NCBI GenBank assembly: GCA_030049955.1
Contig: JASIJX010000254.1
Location: forward strand, 1-5,163
Length of the DNA: 5,163 nucleotides
Reading direction: 5' to 3'
Source of the DNA: Acidobacteriaceae bacterium
GTDB taxonomy: Bacteria > Acidobacteriota > Terriglobia > Terriglobales > Acidobacteriaceae
Part shown: piece by piece, positions 1 through 5,163 of the stretch
How positions within the stretch are numbered: the stretch's first letter is position 1
Layout: the number at the start of each line of letters is the position of its first letter
Notes under the pieces: generated by a model
Told to the model about the DNA's origin: nothing
The model's input: only the letters and a program-made list of their open reading frames with translations
Database searches by the model: none
Translations under genes and position numbers: made by a program

Positions 1-563
1 AGGAACAGATGCGGCTTGAGCGCGCAAAGCACCAGCGCCGCGCCCGCAAGCCACGGCCGCCTGCGAACGAAGTACAGAAACAGCACAATACTGAGCAGAA
101 AGAAGATTCCGAGCTGACCGGAGATGAGGCACCACAGCGACGGCGGAAAACCCAGCGCGATCACATGCCAGCGGCTCTCGGGCCGTCCGTGCAGCAGCCA
201 GAGAATCCACACCGAAACTGAAAGGCAGGCAAGCAGCAGAAGCATCCACAGGATAAGCCCGGTTTTCGCGCTCACCCATCCCAGCGGCAGCGCATAAGCA
301 GACGCCACCGGTGGGCTCAGGCTGACCAGTGCGCCTGGAAAGCCCATACCGGCAGAGCGCTCAACGCGAAAGAGCGCAGCCGTGTCATAGGGATTCGCGC
401 CGCGCGCAAGCTGCTGCTCCGCCGCCCAATATTGAATGAAGTCGCGCCCCGTAGCGGTTTTCTGATTCACGCCGAAAACCAGTATCGCCACCACCAGGCA
501 GGCGCCGATTGCGATAATGCCGGCCGCCGCAAACTTGCGCAAACGCGATCCTGTCTGCGGCAT
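1..563 (-). CDS. GT87/DUF2029-like polyprenyl-phosphate-dependent glycosyltransferase, N-terminal part (runs off window)
   Basis: Only the first 187 residues are present; the gene continues beyond base 1. The start is the ATG at 561-563 (MPQTGSRLRK); it is the only ATG after an in-frame TGA at about 636-638. A hydrophobic segment at residues 13-31 looks like the first membrane helix. Further hydrophobic stretches lie near 101-124, 150-166 and 170-182. Residues 40-60 (RDFIQYWAAEQQL...NPYD) match the hallmark first periplasmic loop of GT87/DUF2029 proteins; D41 sits where GT-C enzymes carry their catalytic acidic residue. A GQ pair (149-150) and a KP pair (183-184) are also where this family has them. 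Known members transfer sugars such as mannose from a polyprenyl-phosphate donor on the outer face of the inner membrane; the substrate here cannot be told. The Shine-Dalgarno sequence is weak (G-rich stretch and GGA upstream). The gene follows the BON gene's terminator, so it probably has its own promoter. Confidence 0.8.
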   Translation of the reverse strand, partial: MPQTGSRLRKFAAAGIIAIGACLVVAILVFGVNQKTATGRDFIQYWAAEQQLARGANPYDTAALFRVERSAGMGFPGALVSLSPPVASAYALPLGWVSAKTGLILWMLLLLACLSVSVWILWLLHGRPESRWHVIALGFPPSLWCLISGQLGIFFLLSIVLFLYFVRRRPWLAGAALVLCALKPHLF

Positions 564-593
564 GAGAGTGATCCAGCCCCCGTTTCCCCGTGG

Positions 594-621
594 ATTGATG
601 CCCTGGAATTGATGCCCTGGA
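594..621. repeat. Exact 14-bp tandem duplication in the GT87 5' leader
   Basis: ATTGATGCCCTGGA occurs twice head to tail with no mismatch (594-607 and 608-621). It lies 31-58 bases upstream of the GT87 start codon and outside any supported gene. It looks like a recent slippage duplication; a role as a paired binding site is possible but unsupported. Confidence 0.8.
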
Positions 622-634
622 TTGGTGCAGGAAA

Positions 635-663
635 ATCATAGCCTACCGGAGGCGTTCGCCTCG
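635..663 (-). promoter_or_regulatory. Possible promoter region of the GT87 gene with a 14-bp palindrome
   Basis: On the minus strand, TATGAT (635-640) matches five of six bases of the sigma-70 -10 box. No good TTGACA-like box lies 16-18 bases upstream. Instead a perfect palindrome, GAGGCG-TT-CGCCTC (649-662), covers the spacer and -35 position. Such a site could bind a regulator that replaces -35 contacts or blocks polymerase, but this is inference. The placement between the BON terminator and the GT87 start, giving a leader of roughly 65 bases, supports a promoter here. Confidence 0.25.
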
Positions 664-687
664 AGCGCAATGGAAAACGCGCGCAGC

Positions 688-718
688 AAAAGAATCGGGC
701 ATCCCGAAGGATGCCCGA
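688..718 (-). terminator. Rho-independent terminator of the BON-domain gene (UUCG tetraloop)
   Basis: Read on the minus strand, a perfect 10-bp stem (arms 709-718 and 695-704, TCGGGCATCC pairing with GGATGCCCGA) closes a TTCG loop flanked by C and G. This is the very stable C(UUCG)G tetraloop. The stem is followed at once by TTCTTTT (688-694). It begins 25 bases after the stop codon of the BON gene, the expected place. The plus strand has only A residues before the stem and no T-tract after it, so termination should act on minus-strand transcripts. Confidence 0.85.
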
Positions 719-742
719 AGCAGTTGTTGCTGAGATTCTGCC

Positions 743-2221
743 TTACCGCCAGTAGTAGGTGCCGCCGACCATGTAATACGGCACATAGTAGACCGGAGGA
801 TACGCATATGTCGGGTAGCCATACGGAGCGTAGTAGCCATAGGGCGCATAGCCGCGGCGATAGAGGTTGGGTCCGCCGGGATACAGGCCTTCGGCCAGCC
901 GTTGAGCCTCCTGAGCACTCACCGGGTTTACCGTGAGCGGCGCGTTCAGGTGAAAAGTAACCAGCGCCTCGGCCGGAATCCACGCCCGCGGCCCTTTGGA
1001 GGCAGCCGTTGCTCCGGCTCCTGCCGCCGCGCCCGCGCCTGCGCCGATAGCACAGCCCACGCCGCGGCCTGCCGCGCATCCGATAATGGTGCCAAGCAGT
1101 GCGCCGCCAATTGTGTTGGTGGCGGCTTGGCCGCCCTTGCCCGGACCCTTCACCCTGAATTCATCGCTCTGAATCGGGTAATTCTGTCCGCCCAGATCGA
1201 GCGAGGTCAGGGTCAGCGCGAATTCGTTGCTGCCCGTCAGTTCGCCGGCCTTCTTTACCTCCGTCACCACGCCGTGCACGGTTGCGCCGCGCGGAATGGC
1301 CAGCACGCCGCCCACCGGCACGTCCTGGATCACCGTAAACTGCACCGGCGTCCCAGTCTGGGCCTTCTTGCCGTCCACCGGCTCGCTGGTCCGCAACTGG
1401 ATCAGCGTTCCCTGCGCAACCGTTACCGGCCCACGCGCCGGTTGATAGGCCGGAGGCCGTTGATAGCCATATTGCGGCTGCTGCCCATAGCCCGGAGGCG
1501 GCGGAGGCGGAGTATATTGCGGCCGCGCCTGCGGATACTGCGGCGGCGGATACTGACCCTGCTGTGGATACTGCTGGGGAGGATACTGACCCTGCTGCGG
1601 ATACTGCTGGGGCGGATGCTGCGGCGGCGGATACTGCCCCTGCGGAGGATATTGGTTCTGCCCCCCGGCCTGACCTTGATCACTCGGAGGCTGATTCGGT
1701 GCTTCCCCGGGTGCCGGAGCCGGCTGCTGCCCTGCATCGGCCTGCCCGTTATCCGGCATAGGCATCGGCTCATTCTGCGGCGGAGCCTGCGCCTGGCCCG
1801 TATCATCGTCGCTCTGGTCCGGCGACAAACCCTGCGCCTGCGCCGCGGCCTGCACATCGCCCACCTTCAGGTTGTTGTTCACCTTGGCCACGCCAGGCAC
1901 GCCCTTCGCAATCGACTCGGCAAGGTCCTTCGAGCCCTGGCTCGATACTGTGCCGGAAAGCGTGACCTCGCCCTGGATCGTTGCCGCCGTGATCAGGTCA
2001 TCCTTCAATGCCTGCGACGCGTCCAGCGCATGCACCACGTCCATCTCGATCTGTCCGTCGGTGCGCTGGCCGGAATTTGCCGCCGCGCTTGAAGTATCGG
2101 GCGCCGGATTCTGCGCGCCATTCTGTTCATCCTGGCCCGCCGCCATCGCGGCGCAAAGCACAACCACGGCGAAAAACGTCATGAACTGCGGAAAAATTCT
2201 TTTGAGCATCAGACGATCCAT
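743..2221 (-). CDS. Secreted BON-domain protein with Pro/Gln/Tyr-rich linker, beta-rich domain and glycine-rich segment
   Basis: The 492-residue product starts with a signal peptide: basic residues 3-8, hydrophobic core 13-28, probable cleavage near AMAAGQ (25-30). A Cys at 23 lacks a proper lipobox. Residues about 57-121 form one BON domain (GEVTLSGTVSSQGSKDLAES, then GVPGVAKVNNNLKV), which in known proteins binds phospholipid or envelope partners. Residues 122-263 are a low-complexity linker rich in Pro, Gln and Tyr, including a repeated YPQQGQYPPQQ unit. Residues 265-358 look like a beta-rich domain (GTLIQLRTSEPVDGKKA, IPRGATVHGVVTEV) shared with many acidobacterial secreted proteins. Residues 359-411 are Gly/Ala-rich like a glycine zipper, with Cys 382 and 390. 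The tail from 447 is Tyr-rich (13 Tyr after residue 457). The start is supported by GAGGAG eight bases before the ATG; the ATG at codon 5 has no such site. Envelope location is likely; the exact function is unknown. Confidence 0.88.
   Translation of the reverse strand: MDRLMLKRIFPQFMTFFAVVVLCAAMAAGQDEQNGAQNPAPDTSSAAANSGQRTDGQIEMDVVHALDASQALKDDLITAATIQGEVTLSGTVSSQGSKDLAESIAKGVPGVAKVNNNLKVGDVQAAAQAQGLSPDQSDDDTGQAQAPPQNEPMPMPDNGQADAGQQPAPAPGEAPNQPPSDQGQAGGQNQYPPQGQYPPPQHPPQQYPQQGQYPPQQYPQQGQYPPPQYPQARPQYTPPPPPPGYGQQPQYGYQRPPAYQPARGPVTVAQGTLIQLRTSEPVDGKKAQTGTPVQFTVIQDVPVGGVLAIPRGATVHGVVTEVKKAGELTGSNEFALTLTSLDLGGQNYPIQSDEFRVKGPGKGGQAATNTIGGALLGTIIGCAAGRGVGCAIGAGAGAAAGAGATAASKGPRAWIPAEALVTFHLNAPLTVNPVSAQEAQRLAEGLYPGGPNLYRRGYAPYGYYAPYGYPTYAYPPVYYVPYYMVGGTYYWR
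1548..1613. repeat. Two tandem 33-bp repeats encoding YPQQGQYPPQQ units
   Basis: Two adjacent 33-bp copies (1548-1580 and 1581-1613) differ at only two positions. Each encodes an 11-residue Gln/Pro/Tyr unit of the BON protein's linker. Degenerate related units extend on both sides, roughly 1531-1654. The length is a multiple of three, so gain or loss of copies would keep the reading frame and change only the linker length. Confidence 0.85.
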
Positions 2222-2228
2222 CGTCTTC

Positions 2229-2236
2229 TCTCCTCA
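2229..2236 (-). promoter_or_regulatory. Ribosome binding site of the BON gene
   Basis: On the minus strand the sequence before the ATG reads GAGGAGAGAAGACG. The GAGGAG core lies eight bases from the ATG at 2219-2221. This fixes the start there rather than at the in-frame ATG four codons later. Confidence 0.7.
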
Positions 2237-2296
2237 ACCCCAACTCGTCCGAGCCTGCCCACCACCGCAGGTCCAAACGACCCCTTCTAATGGATG

Positions 2297-2334
2297 CTGC
2301 CGGCTTCTCTTCGGGATTAGACGAATCCCGGCAG
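2297..2334 (-). promoter_or_regulatory. Leader hairpin with alternative pairings upstream of the BON gene
   Basis: On the minus strand CGGGATT (2324-2330) pairs perfectly with AATCCCG (2312-2318) across a five-base loop. An outer arm, CTGCCGG (2328-2334), can pair instead with CCGGCAG (2297-2303). The two pairings share three bases (2328-2330), so they compete in part, although an outer CTGC/GCAG stem could coexist with the inner one. No T-run follows, so it is not a classical terminator. It could protect the 5' end of the BON mRNA, act as an operator, or be incidental. Confidence 0.35.
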
Positions 2335-2360
2335 TAGCCGTCATTTCCCCCATCACTTCA

Positions 2361-2388
2361 TTTGACCCCATCGGCGCCGAAAAGTTCC
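2361..2388 (-). promoter_or_regulatory. Putative ECF sigma (sigma-E type) promoter for the BON gene
   Basis: The minus strand carries GGAACTT (2382-2388), then a 16-base spacer, then TCAAA (2361-2365). This matches the -35/-10 pattern recognised by RpoE-like ECF sigma factors, whose -35 contains GGAACTT and whose spacing is about 16 bases. The predicted transcript start near 2354 gives a leader of about 130 bases. A perfect 10-bp palindrome, TCGGCGCCGA (2371-2380), lies inside the spacer. Envelope-stress control would fit a secreted BON-domain product. The call rests on motif match alone. Confidence 0.35.
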
Positions 2389-2511
2389 GCCCAAATGCCC
2401 TGGCGTAACGTCCCACCTGGACGCGAACAGACGCCTGCAAGTGACAGGAACAAGAGAGAATCGGCCATTCTTCGCTGAAACTCCCTTACACCATCGTCGG
2501 CGCCGCGAAGG

Positions 2512-2544
2512 GAATACCGGCGGCTGGGCTCGACGCCGGTATTC
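2512..2544 (-). terminator. Hairpin just downstream of pgi, possible transcript end
   Basis: A perfect 11-bp inverted repeat (GAATACCGGCG at 2512-2522, CGCCGGTATTC at 2534-2544) surrounds an 11-base loop. It begins 30 bases after the pgi stop codon, where a terminator is expected. Neither strand has a T-tract after the stem, so it may work as an mRNA 3'-end stabiliser or a Rho-assisted end rather than a classical intrinsic terminator. Confidence 0.45.
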
Positions 2545-2573
2545 AGGTTGTCAACAGGAAGGGAAACCGGGGT

Positions 2574-4319
2574 CTATCGGATCGCCCCATCGCGCAGCGC
2601 GGCGTCAACCGCCTTGCTCAGCGTCGCCAGCCCCTTGGCCACGCCTCTCGTATCGCCATCAAAGACCAGATGCACCCGCAGCGCGCGGCGGCCGCGTGAC
2701 TCAAGCACCGCCAGGTCGCCGGCCGCCTGCGCGTCGATAACCACGCCGAAGGTATACTTCTGCCCCGGAATCGGCAAATCGACCGCATGGTCGGCCGTAA
2801 TCTGCAGGAAGACGCCCGTATTCGGCCCGCCCTTGTAATCCTGCCCGGTGGAGTGCAGGAACCGCGGACCGAAGCCCAGGCAGGTAGCCACGCGTTTCAT
2901 GTCGCGGATGCGATGGCGGAAATTCTGGATCGCTTCTTCGTTCTCGGCAAACATCGGCAGAAAAGCATTGATCGCAAAATAATCGCCCTCCTTGAGCTGG
3001 CTCAGATGCGCCCGCAGGAATGTGCCCAGGCTGGAGCCGGAGCCGGCGTCGTCGCCCTTCAGCCGCGCGGCGTATTCCTCAGTGGCAAACAGCATCACGC
3101 CGTCGCCGGCAAATATCGGCTTGCGCGCCGGCAGCTTGCCGGTCTTCTCGTACTCGGCGGTCAGCGCGCGCGTCTCCACCTTGGCCGATTCCACGTCCGG
3201 CTGGTCGAAGGGATTGATGCCCATCACCGATCCCGCAACCGCCGTTGCGATCTCCCACGCAAAGAACTGGCCAAAGATTTCATACAGGTCGGCAATCTCG
3301 ATGTGCACCACCGGGTGTCCTGCGGCTTCAAGAGCGCTGACTTGCTTGTCGAGGCTCGTATCCGCCGTGCTCGCCAGTCGGACGTACGCGAAAACACGGT
3401 CCTTTCCGTAGACCGCCGGTGCGCCGATGGCTTCGCGATCGACCGGCGTAATGCCCTTGCCCTGCTTCCCGGTCGACTCGGCAATCAACTGCTCGAGCCA
3501 CGCGCCCAGGTCATAGATCTCTGGCGAAGTGAAAAAGGTGAGCTTGTCGCGTCCGGAGTTTTGGCAGACCCCAAGCAGCAGGCCAAGCCGCACAGCCGCG
3601 TTTTGTTCAGGCTCCTGCTTCGCCGCTTCCACGGCTTTGGCCGCTTCGGCCAGCAGCCGCTTCACATCCAGCCCCATCGCCGCGGCGGCTACAACGCCAA
3701 AGTTCGAAAGCGCCGAATAACGTCCGCCGATCTGCGGATCGCCATAGAAAATATGCCGGAACTTGTCGCCCTTTGCCACCTGCTCCATCTTCGAGCCCGG
3801 ATCAGTGACGGCGACAAAATGGCTGCCGGCCTTATCGGCGCCCACCGCGGTTTTCATCTCCTCAAAGAAATATTGCTTGAGGATGTTCGGCTCCAGCGTC
3901 GAGCCCGATTTGCTGGACACGATCGCCAGCGTCTTTTTCAGGTCGAGCTTGTCGCGGATCGCCTTGATCTCCGCAGGATCTGTGGAGTCGACGATATGCA
4001 GCGCCGGAAATCCCGCCTGCCGGCCGAAGGTGACCGATAGCACCTCCGGGCAAAGGCTGGAACCGCCCATGCCCAGCAATAGCGCCGACTCAAAGCCCGC
4101 GGCCTTGATGCCAGACGCAAAATCAGTGAAGGCCGCGAGGTCGCGCTGCTGGCGAGCGACGATATCGGTCCAGCCCATCCAGTCCTGTTCGCCCTTCTGC
4201 GTCCAGAGAGTCGGGTCCTTCTTCCAGAACCGTTCAACTTTGTGGTTAGATTGCCAATCGGCCGCGGCTGCTTCGAATGCGCCGCGAAGTTGCTGAGGGA
4301 TCGCAAATCGAAAGTTCAT
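2574..4319 (-). CDS. pgi: Glucose-6-phosphate isomerase
   Basis: The 581-residue cytoplasmic enzyme interconverts glucose 6-phosphate and fructose 6-phosphate in glycolysis and gluconeogenesis. Two SIS-type sugar-phosphate domains are visible. The first has GMGGSSL (83-89), SSKSGST (135-141, phosphate binding) and GGRYSALSNFG (198-208, with the conserved Arg 200). The second has WLEQLIAESTGKQGKGI (274-290), where Glu 281 aligns with the catalytic base of the family, then INPFDQPDVE (368-377) and LHSTGQDYKGGPNTG (488-502). All expected motifs are intact. The style matches the isomerase half of bifunctional transaldolase/isomerase proteins, but there is no transaldolase domain in front and none beside the gene. 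The start ATG at 4317-4319 is the only one after an in-frame TGA; the region before it is A-rich and lacks a Shine-Dalgarno sequence. A terminator of the upstream gene at 4419-4446 suggests pgi is transcribed separately. Confidence 0.95.
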   Translation of the reverse strand: MNFRFAIPQQLRGAFEAAAADWQSNHKVERFWKKDPTLWTQKGEQDWMGWTDIVARQQRDLAAFTDFASGIKAAGFESALLLGMGGSSLCPEVLSVTFGRQAGFPALHIVDSTDPAEIKAIRDKLDLKKTLAIVSSKSGSTLEPNILKQYFFEEMKTAVGADKAGSHFVAVTDPGSKMEQVAKGDKFRHIFYGDPQIGGRYSALSNFGVVAAAAMGLDVKRLLAEAAKAVEAAKQEPEQNAAVRLGLLLGVCQNSGRDKLTFFTSPEIYDLGAWLEQLIAESTGKQGKGITPVDREAIGAPAVYGKDRVFAYVRLASTADTSLDKQVSALEAAGHPVVHIEIADLYEIFGQFFAWEIATAVAGSVMGINPFDQPDVESAKVETRALTAEYEKTGKLPARKPIFAGDGVMLFATEEYAARLKGDDAGSGSSLGTFLRAHLSQLKEGDYFAINAFLPMFAENEEAIQNFRHRIRDMKRVATCLGFGPRFLHSTGQDYKGGPNTGVFLQITADHAVDLPIPGQKYTFGVVIDAQAAGDLAVLESRGRRALRVHLVFDGDTRGVAKGLATLSKAVDAALRDGAIR

Positions 4320-4418
4320 GATGTTTTTGATTCTGCATCAATTGGGTGGGTTGCGAAAACCTGTCGGCACACCAGTCCGGCGGACTTGGGCGTTTTGCCA
4401 GGCGATGCTTCGGCGAAA

Positions 4419-4446
4419 ATTGCCGGACGAAAAATCGTCCGGCAAT
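4419..4446 (-). terminator. Rho-independent terminator of the beta-barrel gene
   Basis: A perfect 12-bp stem (ATTGCCGGACGA at 4419-4430 against TCGTCCGGCAAT at 4435-4446) closes a four-base loop that reads TTTT on the minus strand. The stem's last bases and the flank give AATTTTC, a short T-tract on the minus strand. It begins 46 bases after the barrel gene's stop at 4493-4495 and 98 bases before the pgi start, so it should separate the two transcripts. Confidence 0.75.
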
Positions 4447-4492
4447 ATCTCTGACAAGGCCCGGGCGCCGTCGCCTTCGACTTCGCCCGTGT

Positions 4493-5108
4493 TCAAAAAC
4501 GCGGAAACATGTGACTGATCTGATAACTCGCGCCGATCGTAAATCCATTCGGGTTGAGTGAGCCCTCAGGGGTGCTTCCTTCGTACCAGAACTGCGGCCA
4601 ATACTGATACTCGTACTCGGCGCGCACCGAAAGCGCCCGCAGGACCGGATAAGTAACCCCACCGCCGAAAGTCGTTACCGTCCGCGTTTGATGATAAAAA
4701 CCGGTCCGTGTTGGATAATCCGCATTTCCGAAGCCCAGCAGAAATTTTCCATACGGGCGGAATTGGTGAATGTCCCACCGGCCGTAGGTCACGCCGCCCG
4801 AAGCCACTTCTTCCTTATTGTGAGCGACCTTCTGCGCGAAATTGGGATTGAAGGCAATATCTTCTCCTTCGATCTGAAAGCCTAGCCCATTGAGGTAGTG
4901 CGGCAGAGGAGTCTGGAAGTCGACCCATACCGTGCCGGCCAACATGCGGCCATTATCAAAGTCCGGATTGAAACTTCCCAATCCAGCGCCAACCATGATG
5001 GGAAAGCCCCCATTCTCAGTGGGCTGAGGTAACTACCTGCGAATATGCCGTTCCGGCCAAACTGAATACTAACGCCGCAAGAATGTGCGGAAAAAACCTC
5101 GAACGCAT
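4493..5108 (-). pseudogene. Outer-membrane beta-barrel protein gene, split by a one-base frameshift
   Basis: Translation should start at the ATG at 5106-5108, seven bases after a strong AAGGAG. That frame gives a clear signal peptide (MRSRFFPHILAALVFSLAGT, cleavage after AYS before QVV) but stops at TGA 5016-5018 after 30 residues. The body continues in the next frame, open from 5032 to the stop at 4493. Skipping one base between joins them into a 204-residue protein reading QVVTSATENGGFPIMVGAG. The body is typical of small outer-membrane barrels: alternating hydrophobic strands, Gly- and aromatic-rich turns (GGGVTYPVLRALSVRAEYEY), and a C-terminal Phe (ISHMFPRF) as in the barrel assembly signal. 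The body alone could start at the internal ATG at 4996, but it would lack export and a ribosome binding site. Either the gene is inactivated or the sequence has a one-base error. The function of the intact barrel is not identifiable. Confidence 0.8.
5016..5035 (-). other. Frameshift site in the beta-barrel gene
   Basis: The signal-peptide frame ends at TGA 5016-5018 and the body frame is closed upstream by TAG at 5033-5035, so the shift must lie between. Restoring the frame needs the loss of one base. The neatest candidate is an extra C in the CCC run (5021-5023): with CC, the codons read TCA GCC ACT GAG AAT, giving SATEN. The downstream five-G run (5007-5011) cannot be the cause, because the TGA precedes it. 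Confidence 0.7.
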
Positions 5109-5115
5109 CCTGCAT

Positions 5116-5121
5116 CTCCTT
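5116..5121 (-). promoter_or_regulatory. Ribosome binding site of the beta-barrel gene
   Basis: AAGGAG on the minus strand lies seven bases before the ATG at 5106-5108. It rules out the overlapping ATG at 5113-5115, which would have no spacing, and so shows that the intended product begins with the signal peptide. No promoter is recognised in the remaining 42 bases to the window edge. Confidence 0.75.
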
Positions 5122-5163
5122 CGGATAGCAGACCGGCTTTCCCCGATATCAACGTAAAACTGC

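Larger units (their letters stand above)
2222..2573. other. Intergenic region between pgi and the BON gene
   Basis: This 352-base stretch has no convincing gene. A 68-codon minus-strand frame (2234-2440) has no domain, no ribosome binding site that I can see, and overlaps the regulatory signals. The region holds, in minus-strand order, a hairpin after pgi (2512-2544), an ECF-like promoter (2361-2388), a leader hairpin (2297-2334) and the BON ribosome binding site. TCGGCGCCG occurs twice, at 2371-2379 and 2497-2505; the first copy extends to a perfect 10-bp palindrome. Confidence 0.7.

Noticed and set aside
385..639. An 84-codon minus-strand frame over the GT87 start
   Set aside because: It lies in another frame than the GT87 protein, which shows family motifs, and has no motif of its own.
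902..2092. A 396-codon open frame on the plus strand opposite the BON gene
   Set aside because: Its product is an Arg/Leu-rich low-complexity sequence of the kind made by reading a GC-rich gene backwards; it has no domain, and the opposite strand has a signal peptide, a BON domain and a ribosome binding site.
2234..2440. A 68-codon minus-strand frame between pgi and the BON gene
   Set aside because: It has no ribosome binding site or motif, and it overlaps the ECF-like promoter and leader hairpin.
2787..4040. A 417-codon open frame on the plus strand opposite pgi
   Set aside because: It lies wholly inside the well-supported pgi gene and its translation shows no recognisable motif.
4371..4388. 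Short inverted repeat (AGTCC-GGC-GGACT) upstream of pgi
   Set aside because: Only five paired bases with a three-base loop; too weak to support a function.
4882..5115. A 77-codon minus-strand frame starting at the ATG at 5115
   Set aside because: The ribosome binding site directly abuts this ATG and fits the ATG at 5108 instead; the translation is out of frame with both the signal peptide and the barrel body.
5123..5151. TTGATA followed by GCTATC as a promoter for the beta-barrel gene
   Set aside because: The -10 match is poor and it abuts the ribosome binding site, so a transcript would start inside or past it.

Overview
The window is about 5.2 kb of moderately GC-rich bacterial DNA. All recognisable genes lie on the minus strand. 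In transcription order (right to left) they are: an outer-membrane beta-barrel gene broken by a one-base frameshift, a glucose-6-phosphate isomerase gene (pgi), a secreted BON-domain protein with a Pro/Gln/Tyr-rich linker, and the 5' part of a multi-membrane-spanning glycosyltransferase (GT87/DUF2029-like) that leaves the window at base 1. The BON protein with a glycine-rich segment and Tyr-rich tail, the small barrel whose mature form would begin QVV, and the GT87 protein resemble proteins common in Acidobacteriota (Terriglobia). That placement is an inference from protein style, not from a marker gene.

Layout. Bases 1-563 encode the first 187 residues of the GT87 protein. Bases 564-742 hold a -10-like box, a 14-bp palindrome, an exact 14-bp tandem duplication and a strong terminator with a C(UUCG)G loop that ends the BON transcript. 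Bases 743-2221 are the BON gene. Bases 2222-2573 contain no convincing gene but carry an ECF-sigma-like promoter, a leader hairpin and an 11-bp hairpin just after pgi. Bases 2574-4319 are pgi. Bases 4320-4492 hold the terminator of the barrel gene. Bases 4493-5108 are the frameshifted barrel gene, with a good ribosome binding site at 5116-5121.

The genes look like separately transcribed neighbours rather than one operon, because a hairpin or terminator follows three of them. Three of the four products act in or beyond the inner membrane (barrel, BON protein, GT87); pgi is central carbon metabolism. I see no mobile element, CRISPR array, tRNA, rRNA or defence system. The most notable observations are the frameshift that separates the barrel's signal peptide from its body, and the ECF-type promoter upstream of the envelope BON gene. 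I found no clear sign of a wholly new biological system.
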